64,000 bases of DNA from an uncultured Granulosicoccaceae bacterium (GCA_937965695.1 CALCKW010000012.1:186001-250000); one strand, 5' to 3'; shown: positions 25,563 to 35,175, counted from the stretch's first letter. Notes: a model not told the origin generated them from the letters alone. Program-made: numbers and translations.

Positions 25563-26783
25563 TTAATGGCAATCTACCCAAAGAGACTTCAAACCATGAA
25601 AGTGGAAACTATCTGCGTATTGGGCTGAATCCGCTAGAGCCATTTGCGGTAGCCGTCGAAAGAGCAGCGGTAAACTAATCTGCATTTCTAATCGAGCGAG
25701 AGGCGCTCCTAAACAAAAGTGAATACCCGCACCAAAAGAGACATGCCCCGCATCAGAACGTCCTGGCCAAAGCCGATCAGGCTCGGCAAAACGCAGTGGG
25801 TCTCGATTTGCCGCACCCAACAAAAGAGCTACCTCTTCGCCGGCCTCAATAACCAACCCTTCACCCATATCAACTGTCTCGAGTGCGTAGCGCATAAACA
25901 GATGCAATGGCGCATCAAAGCGCAGCAACTCTTCCACAAAATTCGCGCTGCTCTGCTCGTCAGCAAATACGGTTGCTGGATCCAGTTTATGCTGTAGCAG
26001 TGCCTTAACTGCATTACCTGTCTGATGCACGGTTGCTTCATGCCCCGCATTCAACAGCAAAACAACCGATGAAATAATCTCCGCATCACTCAAACGCTGG
26101 CCATCAATTTCAGCCAACAACAAATGACCAAGCAAATCCTCTCGCGGATTAGCCCGCCGTTCAAGGATAAGCTGCTGCAGTAAATCGGCAAAATCTCGCG
26201 AGGCCTCGTCTGCAGTGATTTCATCTTCTCGACTCTGAGTCAACGTATAAACCTTGACGATCGCATGCGAATAGTCGAGCAGTGCGGGCACATTTTGATC
26301 GGGAACACCTAACAAGCGAGCGATGACGATCGCGGGCAATGGCATTAAAAAATCTTTGAGTAGGTCGAAGCGCTCCCGGCCTTCCAACGAATTTATCAAT
26401 TCATCCGCAATTGCTGCAATCTGTGGTCGCAAATGCTCCACTCTGGAAGAGACAAAGGCACGATTGACCAATTTGCGTAGAGCGGTGTGCCGGGGCGGTT
26501 CTAGGTTGAGTAGTGAGTGCTCTTCAAGGGCGTCGAAGTGACTCAAATGTTCTCGACCTACTGGACACCCACCCCCACCAAGGCTATCTGGTCGCACACG
26601 ACCGAAACGGCGATCGCGCAAAAGTCGATCGACATCGCTGAAACTAGAAAAACAAGTGAGTTTATAAGCAGACCAATAAAATCGAGAATGGTGTGTGTGC
26701 CACAGCGCATAGTGTTTATAAGGATCTTGATAAAAATCCGGATCGCGCGGGTCGACATCCACCACAGGGAGGTGATTTTGCAT
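25563..26783 (-). CDS. Bacterial class I cytochrome P450
   Basis: A soluble 406-residue monooxygenase. The heme ligand is Cys357 in FGAGIHFCLGAPLARLE, the ExxR pair is Glu285/Arg288 in EELLR, and the I-helix reads NAGHEAT (245-251). In this last motif the usual acid-alcohol pair for oxygen activation is a Glu followed, after Ala, by Thr. There is no membrane anchor. It needs a ferredoxin; one is encoded two genes upstream on the same strand. It follows the beta-helix gene by 59 bases. The substrate is unknown; the sequence resembles CYP107-like hydroxylases only in general features. No reductase gene is near. Confidence 0.93.
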   Translation of the reverse strand: MQNHLPVVDVDPRDPDFYQDPYKHYALWHTHHSRFYWSAYKLTCFSSFSDVDRLLRDRRFGRVRPDSLGGGGCPVGREHLSHFDALEEHSLLNLEPPRHTALRKLVNRAFVSSRVEHLRPQIAAIADELINSLEGRERFDLLKDFLMPLPAIVIARLLGVPDQNVPALLDYSHAIVKVYTLTQSREDEITADEASRDFADLLQQLILERRANPREDLLGHLLLAEIDGQRLSDAEIISSVVLLLNAGHEATVHQTGNAVKALLQHKLDPATVFADEQSSANFVEELLRFDAPLHLFMRYALETVDMGEGLVIEAGEEVALLLGAANRDPLRFAEPDRLWPGRSDAGHVSFGAGIHFCLGAPLARLEMQISLPLLFRRLPQMALADSAQYADSFHFHGLKSLWVDCH

Positions 26784-26842
26784 GTTGCAGAACTACCGTT
26801 GAAAACCAACCTGCATTGTCTCGTTTGCAGAAGGGATTGTCA

Positions 26843-28369
26843 TCAAAATCCCCGCCAATAACCTCCATCACAAGCATGGTTGCTCTTTGAGGTTGAGACA
26901 GCCTGAGCCAAACAAAGCTGATCAGGGCCACTGAGGTTATTGATTGTTGTACACAGCTCCCCGTCACCGGACTGATCTCTGAGTTCCTTAGTTAAATCAC
27001 CGTTACTCTTTAGGGTTCGCTCACCGTGTTGATAATAACTGTTGCTTTCTACATAACTACCACGTGCGAGTGAGCCAATCGCCTTACCGCTGCTATTGAC
27101 GATATTACAACTCAATGAGGTTTTACTAGAGAGTAAAGAGAGCCATCCGTGAGCGTCAACAATTCGATTGCGAGCGATATTAACTTCGGAAACTCGCTCA
27201 TAGCTAATAATAGCAATGCCGTTTCCTCCGCCAGTTTTAGGTACAGTATGAAAAAGATTATCCACAATTTCCACCGCACGCGCTTTTTTGGTCAGAGAGA
27301 CACCACTGGCCACATCCCAGAAAAGATTTTGTTCAATTCGCATATGCTGGGCCGCTTCAAAGTGCACTGAAATAGCAGTGCCCCAACTCTGGGCATCAGG
27401 GTTGCACTTTGAATCAGTTTTTCTCCAACCATAAAAACGATTGTGCCGGATAACCACCGGATTAGCAGGTGACTTTGCACCGGCTTTTATATCTATCGCG
27501 TTTTCAGTGCAGGCACAATTGCCATCGGGTGTTAAGTTGCCTTTGCAGTCAGTCAACCGGCGCTCGTCAATATAGATGTCGTTGCCCGCAATCAACGTTC
27601 CGGAGTAGTCGGGCCAGTGTTTATCACCGGTATCCCAGATTAATTGCACACCGTCGTTGCAGTTATATATCTCGTTAGACACCACTCGAATATTTTGCAT
27701 GACTGCAGATTCAACATCATCACCCATATCCGTGTAACGCCCTTCAAAGGCTACACAAACTGCATCGTTACCATTTTTGGGGTCCATATCCATGTCGCCA
27801 ATCAGGCTATTTTGCAGGCTTATGTCATGGCTTAAGTGATGAAATTCTATACCGTGGCGATTTCCCTGCACCCGCAGTCGGTTCAACACGATATCACTAG
27901 AAGCAAAAAAACGCATCGGGTAGGCACCCTTACCACGATCGATATCGACAAAACCCATCCCGTCGATGACCCAGTGTTGGGCATCTCGAAAATACAGCGG
28001 TGGTAGCAGTGCAATCTGCCCCAGAGGGGCTTGCGCGAGATCAGCAGGGCTTTCTGCTTCCGAACCGAGCAGCCTAATCACTCGAGGTGAGAAAGAGCTT
28101 CCCGAAACGCCATTGATCTCCAGAATATCGGCAGAGCGGTAGTCGCCCGGTGCAATACAAAACACGCGAAAGCTCTTACTGCTAAGCGCTTTGAGCTGAT
28201 TGGGCTCATTAATAATCAAAGCGTCGTCGCCATCGCAGGAAGGCAGATCGACAGCGACAGAGTGGTCCGGGGGATTCCAGTTCAGTTTTTCGGCGGCGCT
28301 GGAATGCAAGGGGCCTAGCAGTGCAGCGAGGCCAAATAATACGACAAGAGAATTTTTGATAGGGTTCAT
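26843..28369 (-). CDS. Secreted right-handed parallel beta-helix protein
   Basis: About 508 residues from the ATG at 28369 (the frame extends to 28459). A clear signal peptide, ending in SSAAEK near 27, marks export. The body shows repeating short strands with N-rich turns typical of parallel beta-helix folds: HWVIDGMGFVDID, IVLNRLRVQGNRHGIEFHH, ISLQNSLIGD, VVIRHNRFYG and MRIEQNLFWD. Many cysteines (such as CKGNLTPDGNCACTEN) suggest disulfides. Relatives include polysaccharide lyases and glycosidases, but I cannot see a catalytic signature. It lies between the ferredoxin and P450 genes, which is odd for an exported protein. Confidence 0.85.
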   Translation of the reverse strand: MNPIKNSLVVLFGLAALLGPLHSSAAEKLNWNPPDHSVAVDLPSCDGDDALIINEPNQLKALSSKSFRVFCIAPGDYRSADILEINGVSGSSFSPRVIRLLGSEAESPADLAQAPLGQIALLPPLYFRDAQHWVIDGMGFVDIDRGKGAYPMRFFASSDIVLNRLRVQGNRHGIEFHHLSHDISLQNSLIGDMDMDPKNGNDAVCVAFEGRYTDMGDDVESAVMQNIRVVSNEIYNCNDGVQLIWDTGDKHWPDYSGTLIAGNDIYIDERRLTDCKGNLTPDGNCACTENAIDIKAGAKSPANPVVIRHNRFYGWRKTDSKCNPDAQSWGTAISVHFEAAQHMRIEQNLFWDVASGVSLTKKARAVEIVDNLFHTVPKTGGGNGIAIISYERVSEVNIARNRIVDAHGWLSLLSSKTSLSCNIVNSSGKAIGSLARGSYVESNSYYQHGERTLKSNGDLTKELRDQSGDGELCTTINNLSGPDQLCLAQAVSTSKSNHACDGGYWRGF

Positions 28370-28556
28370 CTCAAAAGCGGTTGAACAACGTGCTTCTGGA
28401 TAAGACACCAATAGCTGATGTCTTCTGAGAACTTTGACAAGACCAAAGAGCCGACGCAAAACGCTCCGAGCTCAATCTCGTCCACCCACCTATAAGCATA
28501 TCCATACAATCTAAACGAACGCACGGACAGCCAATGAGCGATCCATCAGCCTGCGA

Positions 28557-28874
28557 CTACTCGCCAGGAACCCGAAGCACGAGACCATCAAGGTCGTCGG
28601 TCATAAATATCTGACAACTCAGACGGCTACTGGGTTCCGCAGGAGATTCTGTGCACTCGAGCATAGAGGTCTCTACACCATCAGGTGCGCCTGTTTTAGA
28701 ACTCCAAGCATCATCTACAACGACGTGGCATGTCGCGCAGGATAAGCATCCGCCACAGTCGCCACTGATATTGGGTACATCGTTATCCTGCGCAGCTTCC
28801 ATCAATGACTGACCGACTGCAACATCGGCAACTATCGGGTCACGTCCTTCGATCATCCACGTAACTTTTGGCAT
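28557..28874 (-). CDS. [2Fe-2S] ferredoxin (adrenodoxin/putidaredoxin type)
   Basis: A 105-residue cytoplasmic electron carrier from the ATG at 28874, with a strong GAGGAGG site. The cluster ligands fit C40-x5-C46-x2-C49-x37-C87 (GDCGGCLSCATCHVVV and RLSCQIF), as in putidaredoxin, with an extra Cys at 43. Adrenodoxin-type ferredoxins deliver electrons to class I P450s, so the partner is probably the P450 at 25563-26783. A ferredoxin reductase is not seen in the window. The frame is open to 29018 but passes through the terminator-like repeat at 28938-28964. Confidence 0.93.
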   Translation of the reverse strand: MPKVTWMIEGRDPIVADVAVGQSLMEAAQDNDVPNISGDCGGCLSCATCHVVVDDAWSSKTGAPDGVETSMLECTESPAEPSSRLSCQIFMTDDLDGLVLRVPGE

Positions 28875-28937
28875 GGGGCCTCCTCGAAAATAAGATCTGT
28901 GGGCAGCGCCAGTCTTCTTCACTACCAGCACGACAAA

Positions 28938-28964
28938 GGCCCTTCTCCAAATCAGAAAAGGGCC
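28938..28964 (-). terminator. Hairpin after the DUF2853 gene
   Basis: GGCCCTT (28938-28944) pairs with AAGGGCC (28958-28964) around a 13-base loop. On the minus strand the stem is followed by TTTGTCG, so the T-run is short. It lies 88 bases after the DUF2853 stop and 64 bases before the ferredoxin start, separating the two. Confidence 0.6.
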
Positions 28965-29051
28965 GTATACGTGCATTGTATGTGTGTTGACGTCAGAGCG
29001 GTAGCACTCACTCAACAAATTAGTTTGCGTGTCGCAGGTCTACTCTGATAA

Positions 29052-29387
29052 CTAACTGTAGACAGCCTCTTTGCCGAGGTGCTTCACGATCAAGTAGTAG
29101 AATACTGGTCGGAGTTTTTGCCGATTGGCAGAACCGATTTTATCAATCGCGTGGGCGACAGCAGCATCAGCATCAGCGCCAGTCACACCCAGTTTTTTAG
29201 CGATGAATCGCTCTTTGATACCATTCACTTCGGTCGCGTCACCTGCGGCAACCAATAAGGCGTCTTTATTATAGATAGAGGGCCCTAAGCCCTTTGCAAC
29301 CGATCGCAAAAGTTTCTCATCGACCGCAATGCCACACTTGTCCATTTGGTCTTTGCAGCTGCTTACAACATCATCAAATTTTGACAC
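29052..29387 (-). CDS. DUF2853 family protein
   Basis: A 111-residue soluble protein of a family known only as DUF2853. The recognisable core is LGPSIYNKDALLVA in the middle and YYLIVKHLGKEAVY at the end, with KERFIAKKLGV between. I choose the GTG at 29387 because AAGGAG lies six bases ahead and family proteins begin MSKFD as here. ATG at 29405 has no ribosome site of its own. It stands alone, between a 417-base spacer and a hairpin. No function is established and none can be inferred from the neighbours. Confidence 0.88.
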   Translation of the reverse strand: MSKFDDVVSSCKDQMDKCGIAVDEKLLRSVAKGLGPSIYNKDALLVAAGDATEVNGIKERFIAKKLGVTGADADAAVAHAIDKIGSANRQKLRPVFYYLIVKHLGKEAVYS

Positions 29388-29804
29388 AAATTTCTCCTTA
29401 ACCATTAAACAGTAGAGTTTCAGTTCACAAGCTAAAAAAACAGGTCTAATTACTCGCTAACATTGGATGCTACACAGATAAGCAAGAACGATATCCGCGC
29501 CTAGCAAGCCAACCAAATAGTGCCCAATACCGTCAAGTAAACACTAGTTGTATGATCTCTAGCGGTCGTACCAGTAAAAAAACGACACAGAATCATCTCC
29601 GAGCCTAGCATCGAATCAGATAGCCCACCACTTTAGGCCTTTAAATCGACGGCGAGCCAATGAAAATCTAAGGGTATCTTAAGCTTAAATCCTTTCCAGC
29701 CGTTAATAATCAGGTCAATCACAATGGATAAGTGGACGTGGTCAAACCGACGTGTGAGAACAATGCATGGCGGCACGAGGCCTGTTAACAATGGGTGAGC
29801 AAGG
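29388..29804. other. Divergent spacer between DUF2853 and carbonic anhydrase genes
   Basis: About 415 bases with no convincing gene on either strand and no strong dyad that I can find. It must hold promoters for both divergent genes. Confidence 0.45.
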
Positions 29805-30674
29805 ATGAAGAAGACATTATTAGCCACAAGTTTGAGCCTTTTGGCATCACACACTAGCTATGCAGAAGGGTTGAGCTTTGCCAAAGAAGTAGCAAAACCA
29901 GAAGCTCCTCAGGTGGCTGCACTACAAGCAGCAAAACCTGTCACTCCGCAGGCGGTGGTAAAAGATGACACCTCAGAAAGCGCTAAAGCAAAACACCTGT
30001 ACACCACCAAACGGTGGAGCTACAGCGGTCTCAATGGACCACGCAACTGGGCCAATCTACACCGCAATTTCAGCGCCTGTTCTGGGAATAACCAATCGCC
30101 GATAAACCTCACCGGATTTACTGAATCCGTTCTTAGGCCCATTGAATTTAACTATCAGCCTGAAGCCGCTGCACTACTAAACAACGGCCACACCGTACAG
30201 CTTAATTATCGCCAGCCAAAGTATATTAAAGCGGAAGGCTCTATCTTCAATCTGATGCAATTCCACTTTCATTCTCCCAGCGAAAACCAGATCAACGGCG
30301 TCAGCTACCCCTTAGAGGCGCACTTTGTTCACAAAAACGATAGCGGTGACTTGGCCATGGTATCGGTGATGTTTGAGGAAGGTGCTGAGAACCCAGCATT
30401 GGCGAGAAGCATCAGTCAACTCCCCATGCAAGAAGGTCATCAAGTTTCTCTGGAATCGCCCACGTCCCCGGATGAGTTACTGCCAAGCAACAGGGATTAT
30501 TATCGTTTTAATGGCTCACTGACCATTCCGCCTTGCACTGAAGGTGTGCGTTGGTTTGTACTAAAAAGTACAAACACAGCATCCGGTGAACAAATAAAAG
30601 CCATACGACAAGCGCTCGGCCATGCGAACAATCGCCCCGTGCAGGCGCTCAATGCGCGAATGGTTTTAAAATAG
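29805..30674 (+). CDS. Periplasmic alpha-carbonic anhydrase
   Basis: Hydrates CO2 to bicarbonate in the periplasm. The protein has 289 residues: a signal peptide ending near TSYA (20), an Ala/Pro-rich spacer (about 22-62), then the alpha-type catalytic domain. WSYSGLNGPRNWANL opens it, the zinc ligands are His154, His156 and His173 (FHFHSPSE and EAHFVH), and LTIPPCTEGVRWFVL follows. Two cysteines (near 92 and 247) could form the usual disulfide. ATG 29805 is preceded by GAGCAAGG. The spacer is longer than in most bacterial enzymes. It is monocistronic and converges on paaY. Confidence 0.94.
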   Translation: MKKTLLATSLSLLASHTSYAEGLSFAKEVAKPEAPQVAALQAAKPVTPQAVVKDDTSESAKAKHLYTTKRWSYSGLNGPRNWANLHRNFSACSGNNQSPINLTGFTESVLRPIEFNYQPEAAALLNNGHTVQLNYRQPKYIKAEGSIFNLMQFHFHSPSENQINGVSYPLEAHFVHKNDSGDLAMVSVMFEEGAENPALARSISQLPMQEGHQVSLESPTSPDELLPSNRDYYRFNGSLTIPPCTEGVRWFVLKSTNTASGEQIKAIRQALGHANNRPVQALNARMVLK

Positions 30675-30682
30675 AATCAGAT

Positions 30683-30747
30683 ACCCGTCTTTAAAAAAAA
30701 GTAAGCACTAACCGCAGAGGAGAGTGTATTTTTAAGACGGGGTTTTT
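30683..30747. terminator. Long-loop inverted repeat between convergent genes
   Basis: CCCGTCTTTAAAAA (30684-30697) nearly pairs with TTTTTAAGACGGG (30729-30741), one base being unpaired, around a loop of about 31 bases. The plus strand continues GGTTTTTGGGG. It overlaps the last codons of paaY and lies just after the carbonic anhydrase stop, so it may terminate both transcripts. Confidence 0.45.
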
Positions 30748-31355
30748 GGGGTTTTTAAAGTATGCAATGGCACGGTCTCTTCTGAAGAGCCACGACGATG
30801 ACGATTCTCTTCAGCTTCGGTCAAGGGGGTGCACTCGACCATAGAGTGCATACTACGCCGTGCTAGCTCTTGATATTCTGCAGTGCCCTGGCTTTTCCAT
30901 CGGATTTCTTTTTCACTGAGTTCGCGCATTATCTTTGCAGGCGTTCCCGCAACCAAATGCCGATCGGGAATTTGCATGCCTGCTTTTACAAACGCACACG
31001 CCGCTACAATGCAACTTTCGCCCACCACCGCACCATCCATCAATACTGCGTTCATCCCGACTAATGCGTTGACTCCTACTTGGCAGCCGTGTATCACTGC
31101 GCCGTGACCAATATGCCCGTCCTTAGCAATCACTGTGTCGCTTCCTGGAAAGCCGTGCATCACGCAAGTGTCTTGCAGGTTTGCACCCTCTTGCAAAACA
31201 ATACGCCCAAAATCTCCGCGCAGTGAAGCGAGAGGCGCGACATAAACACCTGGCCCGACAATGACATCACCAATGAGCACGGCGGTCGGATGCACGTAAG
31301 CTGTCGGATCTATAACCGGTCTCAGACCGTCAATGGCATAACAGGGCAACAGCAT
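30732..31355 (-). CDS. paaY: Phenylacetate pathway protein PaaY (hexapeptide thioesterase-like)
   Basis: A 207-residue left-handed beta-helix protein of the gamma-carbonic anhydrase-like family. Hexapeptide repeats fill about 10-160, with [28 protein letters not shown] carrying the metal-site residues. E. coli PaaY is a thioesterase that removes dead-end CoA esters formed when the pathway stalls, and the same role is inferred. It is the last gene of the paa run, 54 bases after paaE. The C-terminal tail past about 185 is short and basic. A plain gamma-carbonic anhydrase is the alternative; position argues for PaaY. Confidence 0.88.
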   Translation of the reverse strand: MLLPCYAIDGLRPVIDPTAYVHPTAVLIGDVIVGPGVYVAPLASLRGDFGRIVLQEGANLQDTCVMHGFPGSDTVIAKDGHIGHGAVIHGCQVGVNALVGMNAVLMDGAVVGESCIVAACAFVKAGMQIPDRHLVAGTPAKIMRELSEKEIRWKSQGTAEYQELARRSMHSMVECTPLTEAEENRHRRGSSEETVPLHTLKTPKTPS

Positions 31356-31409
31356 CTCCAGAGTATGTATTGGCGGAATGACCAGCTCGCACGATTAACC
31401 GAGTAACAA

Positions 31410-32528
31410 TCACGTAGCGTCGTAATCGACAACAATCGTGTCAGTTAAAGGTCGCGCTTGGCAAGTCAAAATAAATCCGCGGTCTATTTCATCTTGCTCC
31501 AAGCCAAAATTTACCGCCATGTCTACCTCACCTTCAACCAGACGCGCCTTACAGGTACAACACACCCCACCTTTGCAGGCAAAAGGCATATCCATTTTTG
31601 CAGCCAATGCCGCGTCAAGCACGTTACCGTTTCGAGGTACTGAGATCTGAGAACGACTACCACCGATGATCACCGTCGCTTGCGCGGCATCACCCTCGTC
31701 TTGAGTCTGCGTCGCAAGCGCACCCGCATGCACAGGCGGTGCGGCAGTACCAAAAGATTCAATCTTCACCCGCTCAGGTGCAACACCCAATCGCTCTAGC
31801 GCAGCACCTGCACCGTCCATCATTGGACCGGGTCCACAGATGTAATATCCGTCAATGTCTTTTGGCTGCAAAAAGGCCGTGAGCAAACTCTCGATTTTTT
31901 CGCTGGTGAGCATACCGCTCAGCAAATCTATCATGTCGTCACCTTCAGCCAATACATGGATGATAGAAAACCGCTCAAGGTATTGATCTTTTAGTTCGGC
32001 CAGTTTGCGACGAAAAATGATGTCATTTACGCCTCTGTTGCCGTACAACAAAGTCACTTGAGAGTTAGGCTCCGCTCGTAAAACGGTCCGAACGATCGAC
32101 AACACCGGAGTGATACCGCTTCCACCGGCGATTCCCACATAGTGGTTTGTTGCTGAGGCATCCGTCTCTAGCGTAAATCGACCGTTGGGCTCCATCACGG
32201 CGAGCTGGTCGCCGACTTTAAGTTCATCGGCCACATACCCTGACATGCGACCGCCGGGTAGTCTCTTGACACACACTCGCAACTCACCTTCATCGGGGCT
32301 GACACAGACCGAATAAGGGCGGCGAAGGGATTCACCGTCGAACTCGCGCATCAAGGTCAGGTACTGTCCGGCTTTAAACGTAAACGCCTGCTCTTTTTCG
32401 GCCGGTATCTCAAACGCCACTGATGTGGCATCTTCCGTTTCACGTCGCACATCAGCCACGGTTAAGGCGTGGAAGCCTTTAGGCAATGACGGCGAGAGCG
32501 TGCTCTGTTCAGATTTTTCACGGTTCAT
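31410..32528 (-). CDS. paaE: Phenylacetyl-CoA epoxidase reductase subunit PaaE
   Basis: Passes electrons from NADPH to the PaaABC epoxidase. It has about 372 residues from the ATG at 32528; a GTG 12 bases upstream is also possible. An N-terminal FAD domain carries RPYSVCVSP near 75, then the NAD(P) part with GIAGGSGITPVLSI and YICGPGPMMDG. A C-terminal plant-type [2Fe-2S] domain follows with CKGGVCCTCKARL and a later ILTCQARPL cysteine. This order matches PaaE. It follows paaD by two bases. Confidence 0.95.
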   Translation of the reverse strand: MNREKSEQSTLSPSLPKGFHALTVADVRRETEDATSVAFEIPAEKEQAFTFKAGQYLTLMREFDGESLRRPYSVCVSPDEGELRVCVKRLPGGRMSGYVADELKVGDQLAVMEPNGRFTLETDASATNHYVGIAGGSGITPVLSIVRTVLRAEPNSQVTLLYGNRGVNDIIFRRKLAELKDQYLERFSIIHVLAEGDDMIDLLSGMLTSEKIESLLTAFLQPKDIDGYYICGPGPMMDGAGAALERLGVAPERVKIESFGTAAPPVHAGALATQTQDEGDAAQATVIIGGSRSQISVPRNGNVLDAALAAKMDMPFACKGGVCCTCKARLVEGEVDMAVNFGLEQDEIDRGFILTCQARPLTDTIVVDYDAT

Positions 32529-32530
32529 GT

Positions 32531-33058
32531 TTATAGACACTTAAAGTAGTCAAAAGGCTCTTTACAAGAACGACACTGCCACTGCGCTTTGCAGGCGGTA
32601 GAGCCAAATTCAGAAATTTTGGAGGTGTCGGTACTATCACAACGCGGGCAGCTCACGGACTCACTTTCAAACAAGCCCCGGGACTTGGCCAAGCCGACAG
32701 GTGGCGCAATGCCATATTCCTTTAACTTAGTTTTGCCCGCCTCACTCATCCAGTCCGTTGTCCAGGCCGGTGACAAAACCATTTCGACCCGTGCTGTGAC
32801 TAACCCGATAGACTGCAAGGCGAGCAAAACGTCTTCACGCATGGTGTGCATGGCTGGGCAACCGGAGTAGGTTGGGGTTAATCGAACCACTACTTCGCCG
32901 TCTAATCCCCGGCCGACTTCACGAAGCACACCGAGGTCCTCAAGCGTTAGCACCGGCACTTCAGGATCACAAACAGTCGCTGCCGCTGCGCGCGCACGAT
33001 GCAGTTCCGGATCATTGTCTGATTGAAACGTTCGAATAAATTGCACGGGCTCTGCCAT
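32531..33058 (-). CDS. paaD: PaaD, iron-sulfur assembly factor for phenylacetyl-CoA epoxidase
   Basis: A 175-residue protein of the PaaD/SufT (DUF59) family. The N-terminal MIP18-like domain shows DPEVPVLTLEDLGVLREV and TPTYSGCPAMHTM. A C-terminal zinc-ribbon-like segment carries SCPRCDSTDTSKISEFGSTACKAQWQC. In other bacteria PaaD is needed for an active epoxidase, probably by maturing the PaaE cluster. ATG at 33058 overlaps no other start, and its reading begins just after the paaC stop at 33061. Locally named PaaJ in older schemes; I use PaaD. Confidence 0.93.
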   Translation of the reverse strand: MAEPVQFIRTFQSDNDPELHRARAAAATVCDPEVPVLTLEDLGVLREVGRGLDGEVVVRLTPTYSGCPAMHTMREDVLLALQSIGLVTARVEMVLSPAWTTDWMSEAGKTKLKEYGIAPPVGLAKSRGLFESESVSCPRCDSTDTSKISEFGSTACKAQWQCRSCKEPFDYFKCL

Positions 33059-33060
33059 AG

Positions 33061-33819
33061 CTACCACTCAGCACCGGGATAACTGCGCTGCAAAAACTGC
33101 ATTTCAGCCAACATGAACCCTAAGTGCTCGGTATGAACACCGGTACGGCCACCGGTCTGCATCCACACACTTTCAGGCTCAACTAAGCCAGCACGCTGGA
33201 ATACTTCGTTTATGGTTGCGTGCCACTGTTCACGTAAAGATTCAGGATCAATGGCAACGCCTGCATCAACTAGCTGTTGATCGATCTCGTCACTTTCAAA
33301 CATCTCGCCGGTGTATGGCCAAAGCACCATAATAGCGTCTTGCATGCGTTTTAAGCTGTCTTCCGTGCCGTCACCTAGGCGAATGACCCACTCCGCACTG
33401 TGACGCAGGTGGTAGGCCATTTCGCGTTCAGCTTTAGCGGCGATTGCAGCGAGTGTCTTATCGTTGGATTGACTTAAAGCAACAAAGAAAGGCAAGTAGT
33501 AAGCAGAAAACAGCAAATGGCGCAGCATGGTGACAGCGAAATCCCCGTTGGGCATTTCAACCAACAGCAAATTTTTGTACTCGTTGGCGTCCCGCAAAAA
33601 GGCCAAATCGTCCTCCGTGCATCCATCACCTTTCAGTTCAGCCGCGTAGCTGTAAAAACTGCGGGCTTGGCCCAGGAGGTCTAATCCCAAGTTAGAAAGC
33701 GCCAAGTCCTCTTCCAACATAGGCCCTTTTCCACTCCACTCACAGAAACGGTGGCCAAGCACATTGGCGTTGTCGGCCAAGCGCAAGCTGTAGTCTATTA
33801 ACGCCTGCTGCACAGACAT
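33061..33819 (-). CDS. paaC: Phenylacetyl-CoA epoxidase structural subunit PaaC
   Basis: Non-catalytic ferritin-like partner of PaaA in the di-iron epoxidase. It has 252 residues, all-helical by pattern, with GHRFCEWSGKGPMLEEDLALSNLGLDLLGQAR at the N-terminus and EREMAYHLRHSAEWVIRLGDGTEDS in the middle, both typical of PaaC. TGATG couples its start to the paaB stop. The metal-binding residues of PaaA are partly replaced, as is normal for this subunit. Part of the paaABCDE block. Confidence 0.95.
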   Translation of the reverse strand: MSVQQALIDYSLRLADNANVLGHRFCEWSGKGPMLEEDLALSNLGLDLLGQARSFYSYAAELKGDGCTEDDLAFLRDANEYKNLLLVEMPNGDFAVTMLRHLLFSAYYLPFFVALSQSNDKTLAAIAAKAEREMAYHLRHSAEWVIRLGDGTEDSLKRMQDAIMVLWPYTGEMFESDEIDQQLVDAGVAIDPESLREQWHATINEVFQRAGLVEPESVWMQTGGRTGVHTEHLGFMLAEMQFLQRSYPGAEW

Positions 33820-34106
33820 CACATATGCCCCACTTCGTCAGGTATTTCATAAAAGGTTGGGTGTCGATAAACTTTGCTAGCGGTAGGTTCAAAAAACTCA
33901 CCTCTATCCACCGGGTCAGATGCAGTAATCGCATTAGACGGAACCACCCAAAGTGAAATACCCTCAGCGCGTCGCGTGTAAACATCACGCGCGTTTTGCA
34001 GCGCCATCGTGGCGTCTACAGCATGCAATGAGCCCACATGCTGATGCGATAAACCATTCTTAGAACGGACAAATACTTCCCATAGCGGTGTGTCTTTCAA
34101 GTTCAT
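33819..34106 (-). CDS. paaB: Phenylacetyl-CoA epoxidase subunit PaaB
   Basis: A 95-residue subunit that bridges PaaAC units in the epoxidase. WEVFVRSKNGLSHQHVGSLHA and the C-terminal YRHPTFYEIPDEVGHM are hallmarks. ATG at 34106 overlaps the paaA stop. Length is standard for PaaB. Expressed with paaA and paaC; no separate promoter is seen. Confidence 0.96.
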   Translation of the reverse strand: MNLKDTPLWEVFVRSKNGLSHQHVGSLHAVDATMALQNARDVYTRRAEGISLWVVPSNAITASDPVDRGEFFEPTASKVYRHPTFYEIPDEVGHM

Positions 34107-35110
34107 TATGCCGCCTCCTCTTTGTTGGTGGCGCGAGCGGATTGCTTGGCAGCATGCGCAGCAGCTGCTTCACGCACCCACTCCCCCTCAGCTACTGCAC
34201 GCTGCCTAGTCGACAAACGCAAATGATTGCAAGGGCCGTTACCCGCCAAGACTTGCTTAAATTCATCCCAGTCAATAGGGCCAGACTCCCAGTTACCTGT
34301 CTCTTCGTTGAACTTAAGATCAGGATCGGGGATGGTCAATCCGAGATATTCTGCTTGCGGCACTGTTGCATTAATAAACTTTTGTCGAAGATCATCATTA
34401 CTAAAACGCTTTATCTTCCAGGCCATGGACTGCTCTGAGTGCGAGCTATCGCTGTCATGCGGGCCAAACATCATAATGGAAGGCCACCAGGTACGATTAA
34501 GCGCATCCTGGGCCATTGCCTTTTGAGCGGCAGTGCCTTTTGCCATTTGCGTCATGATGTCGTACCCCTGACGCTGATGAAAACTCTCTTCCTTACATAC
34601 CCGCACCATGGCGCGGGCGTAGGGGCCGTAGGAGCACCGGCACAGCGGAACCTGATTCATAATGGCGGCACCATCAACCAGCCAACCTATGGCGCCCATA
34701 TCAGCCCAGTTCAACGTGGGATAGTTGAAGATAGAGCTGTAACGTGCCTTACCCGTCAACAGCTGAGATTCCATTTCCTCGCGGCTAATGCCCAGTGTTT
34801 CTGCCGCTGAATACAAATACAAGCCGTGCCCCGCCTCGTCTTGAATCTTGGCCAATAAAATAGCTTTGCGCTTGAGCGTTGGCGCGCGAGTCAGCCAGTT
34901 TCCCTCTGGCTGCATGCCGATAACTTCAGAGTGTGCATGCTGAGCTATTTGGCGCTGAAGGGTACGTCGATAAGCTGCTGGCATCCAGTCGTTGGCTTCG
35001 ATGCGAAGCTCTTGGTCAATGCGGCTCTGAAAACGTTCAGCCAAGACTGGATCTTCGATCGTATCCTCAGCGGGACTCGGGTCTTTGTCATTTAGCGCTT
35101 GTGTGTACAT
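34106..35110 (-). CDS. paaA: Phenylacetyl-CoA epoxidase catalytic subunit PaaA
   Basis: Catalytic di-iron subunit that epoxidises the ring of phenylacetyl-CoA. It has 334 residues. Ferritin-like helices carry the iron ligands: a Glu near [35 protein letters not shown], and [28 protein letters not shown] and the [15 protein letters not shown] end are typical. It heads the ABCDE block. A 65-base gap separates it from paaR, so it may have its own promoter; I see only a weak CTAGC-N6-GCTAG dyad there. Confidence 0.97.
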   Translation of the reverse strand: MYTQALNDKDPSPAEDTIEDPVLAERFQSRIDQELRIEANDWMPAAYRRTLQRQIAQHAHSEVIGMQPEGNWLTRAPTLKRKAILLAKIQDEAGHGLYLYSAAETLGISREEMESQLLTGKARYSSIFNYPTLNWADMGAIGWLVDGAAIMNQVPLCRCSYGPYARAMVRVCKEESFHQRQGYDIMTQMAKGTAAQKAMAQDALNRTWWPSIMMFGPHDSDSSHSEQSMAWKIKRFSNDDLRQKFINATVPQAEYLGLTIPDPDLKFNEETGNWESGPIDWDEFKQVLAGNGPCNHLRLSTRQRAVAEGEWVREAAAAHAAKQSARATNKEEAA

Positions 35111-35175
35111 GGTGACTCTCCATTGCGTCGTCTACTAGCATCGCCGCTAGCCAACGATCTAAATATTTGGTGTGC

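Noticed and set aside
35133..35150. CTAGC-N6-GCTAG dyad upstream of paaA
   Set aside because: Arms of five bases with no similarity to the dyad in the paaZ promoter; too weak to call an operator.
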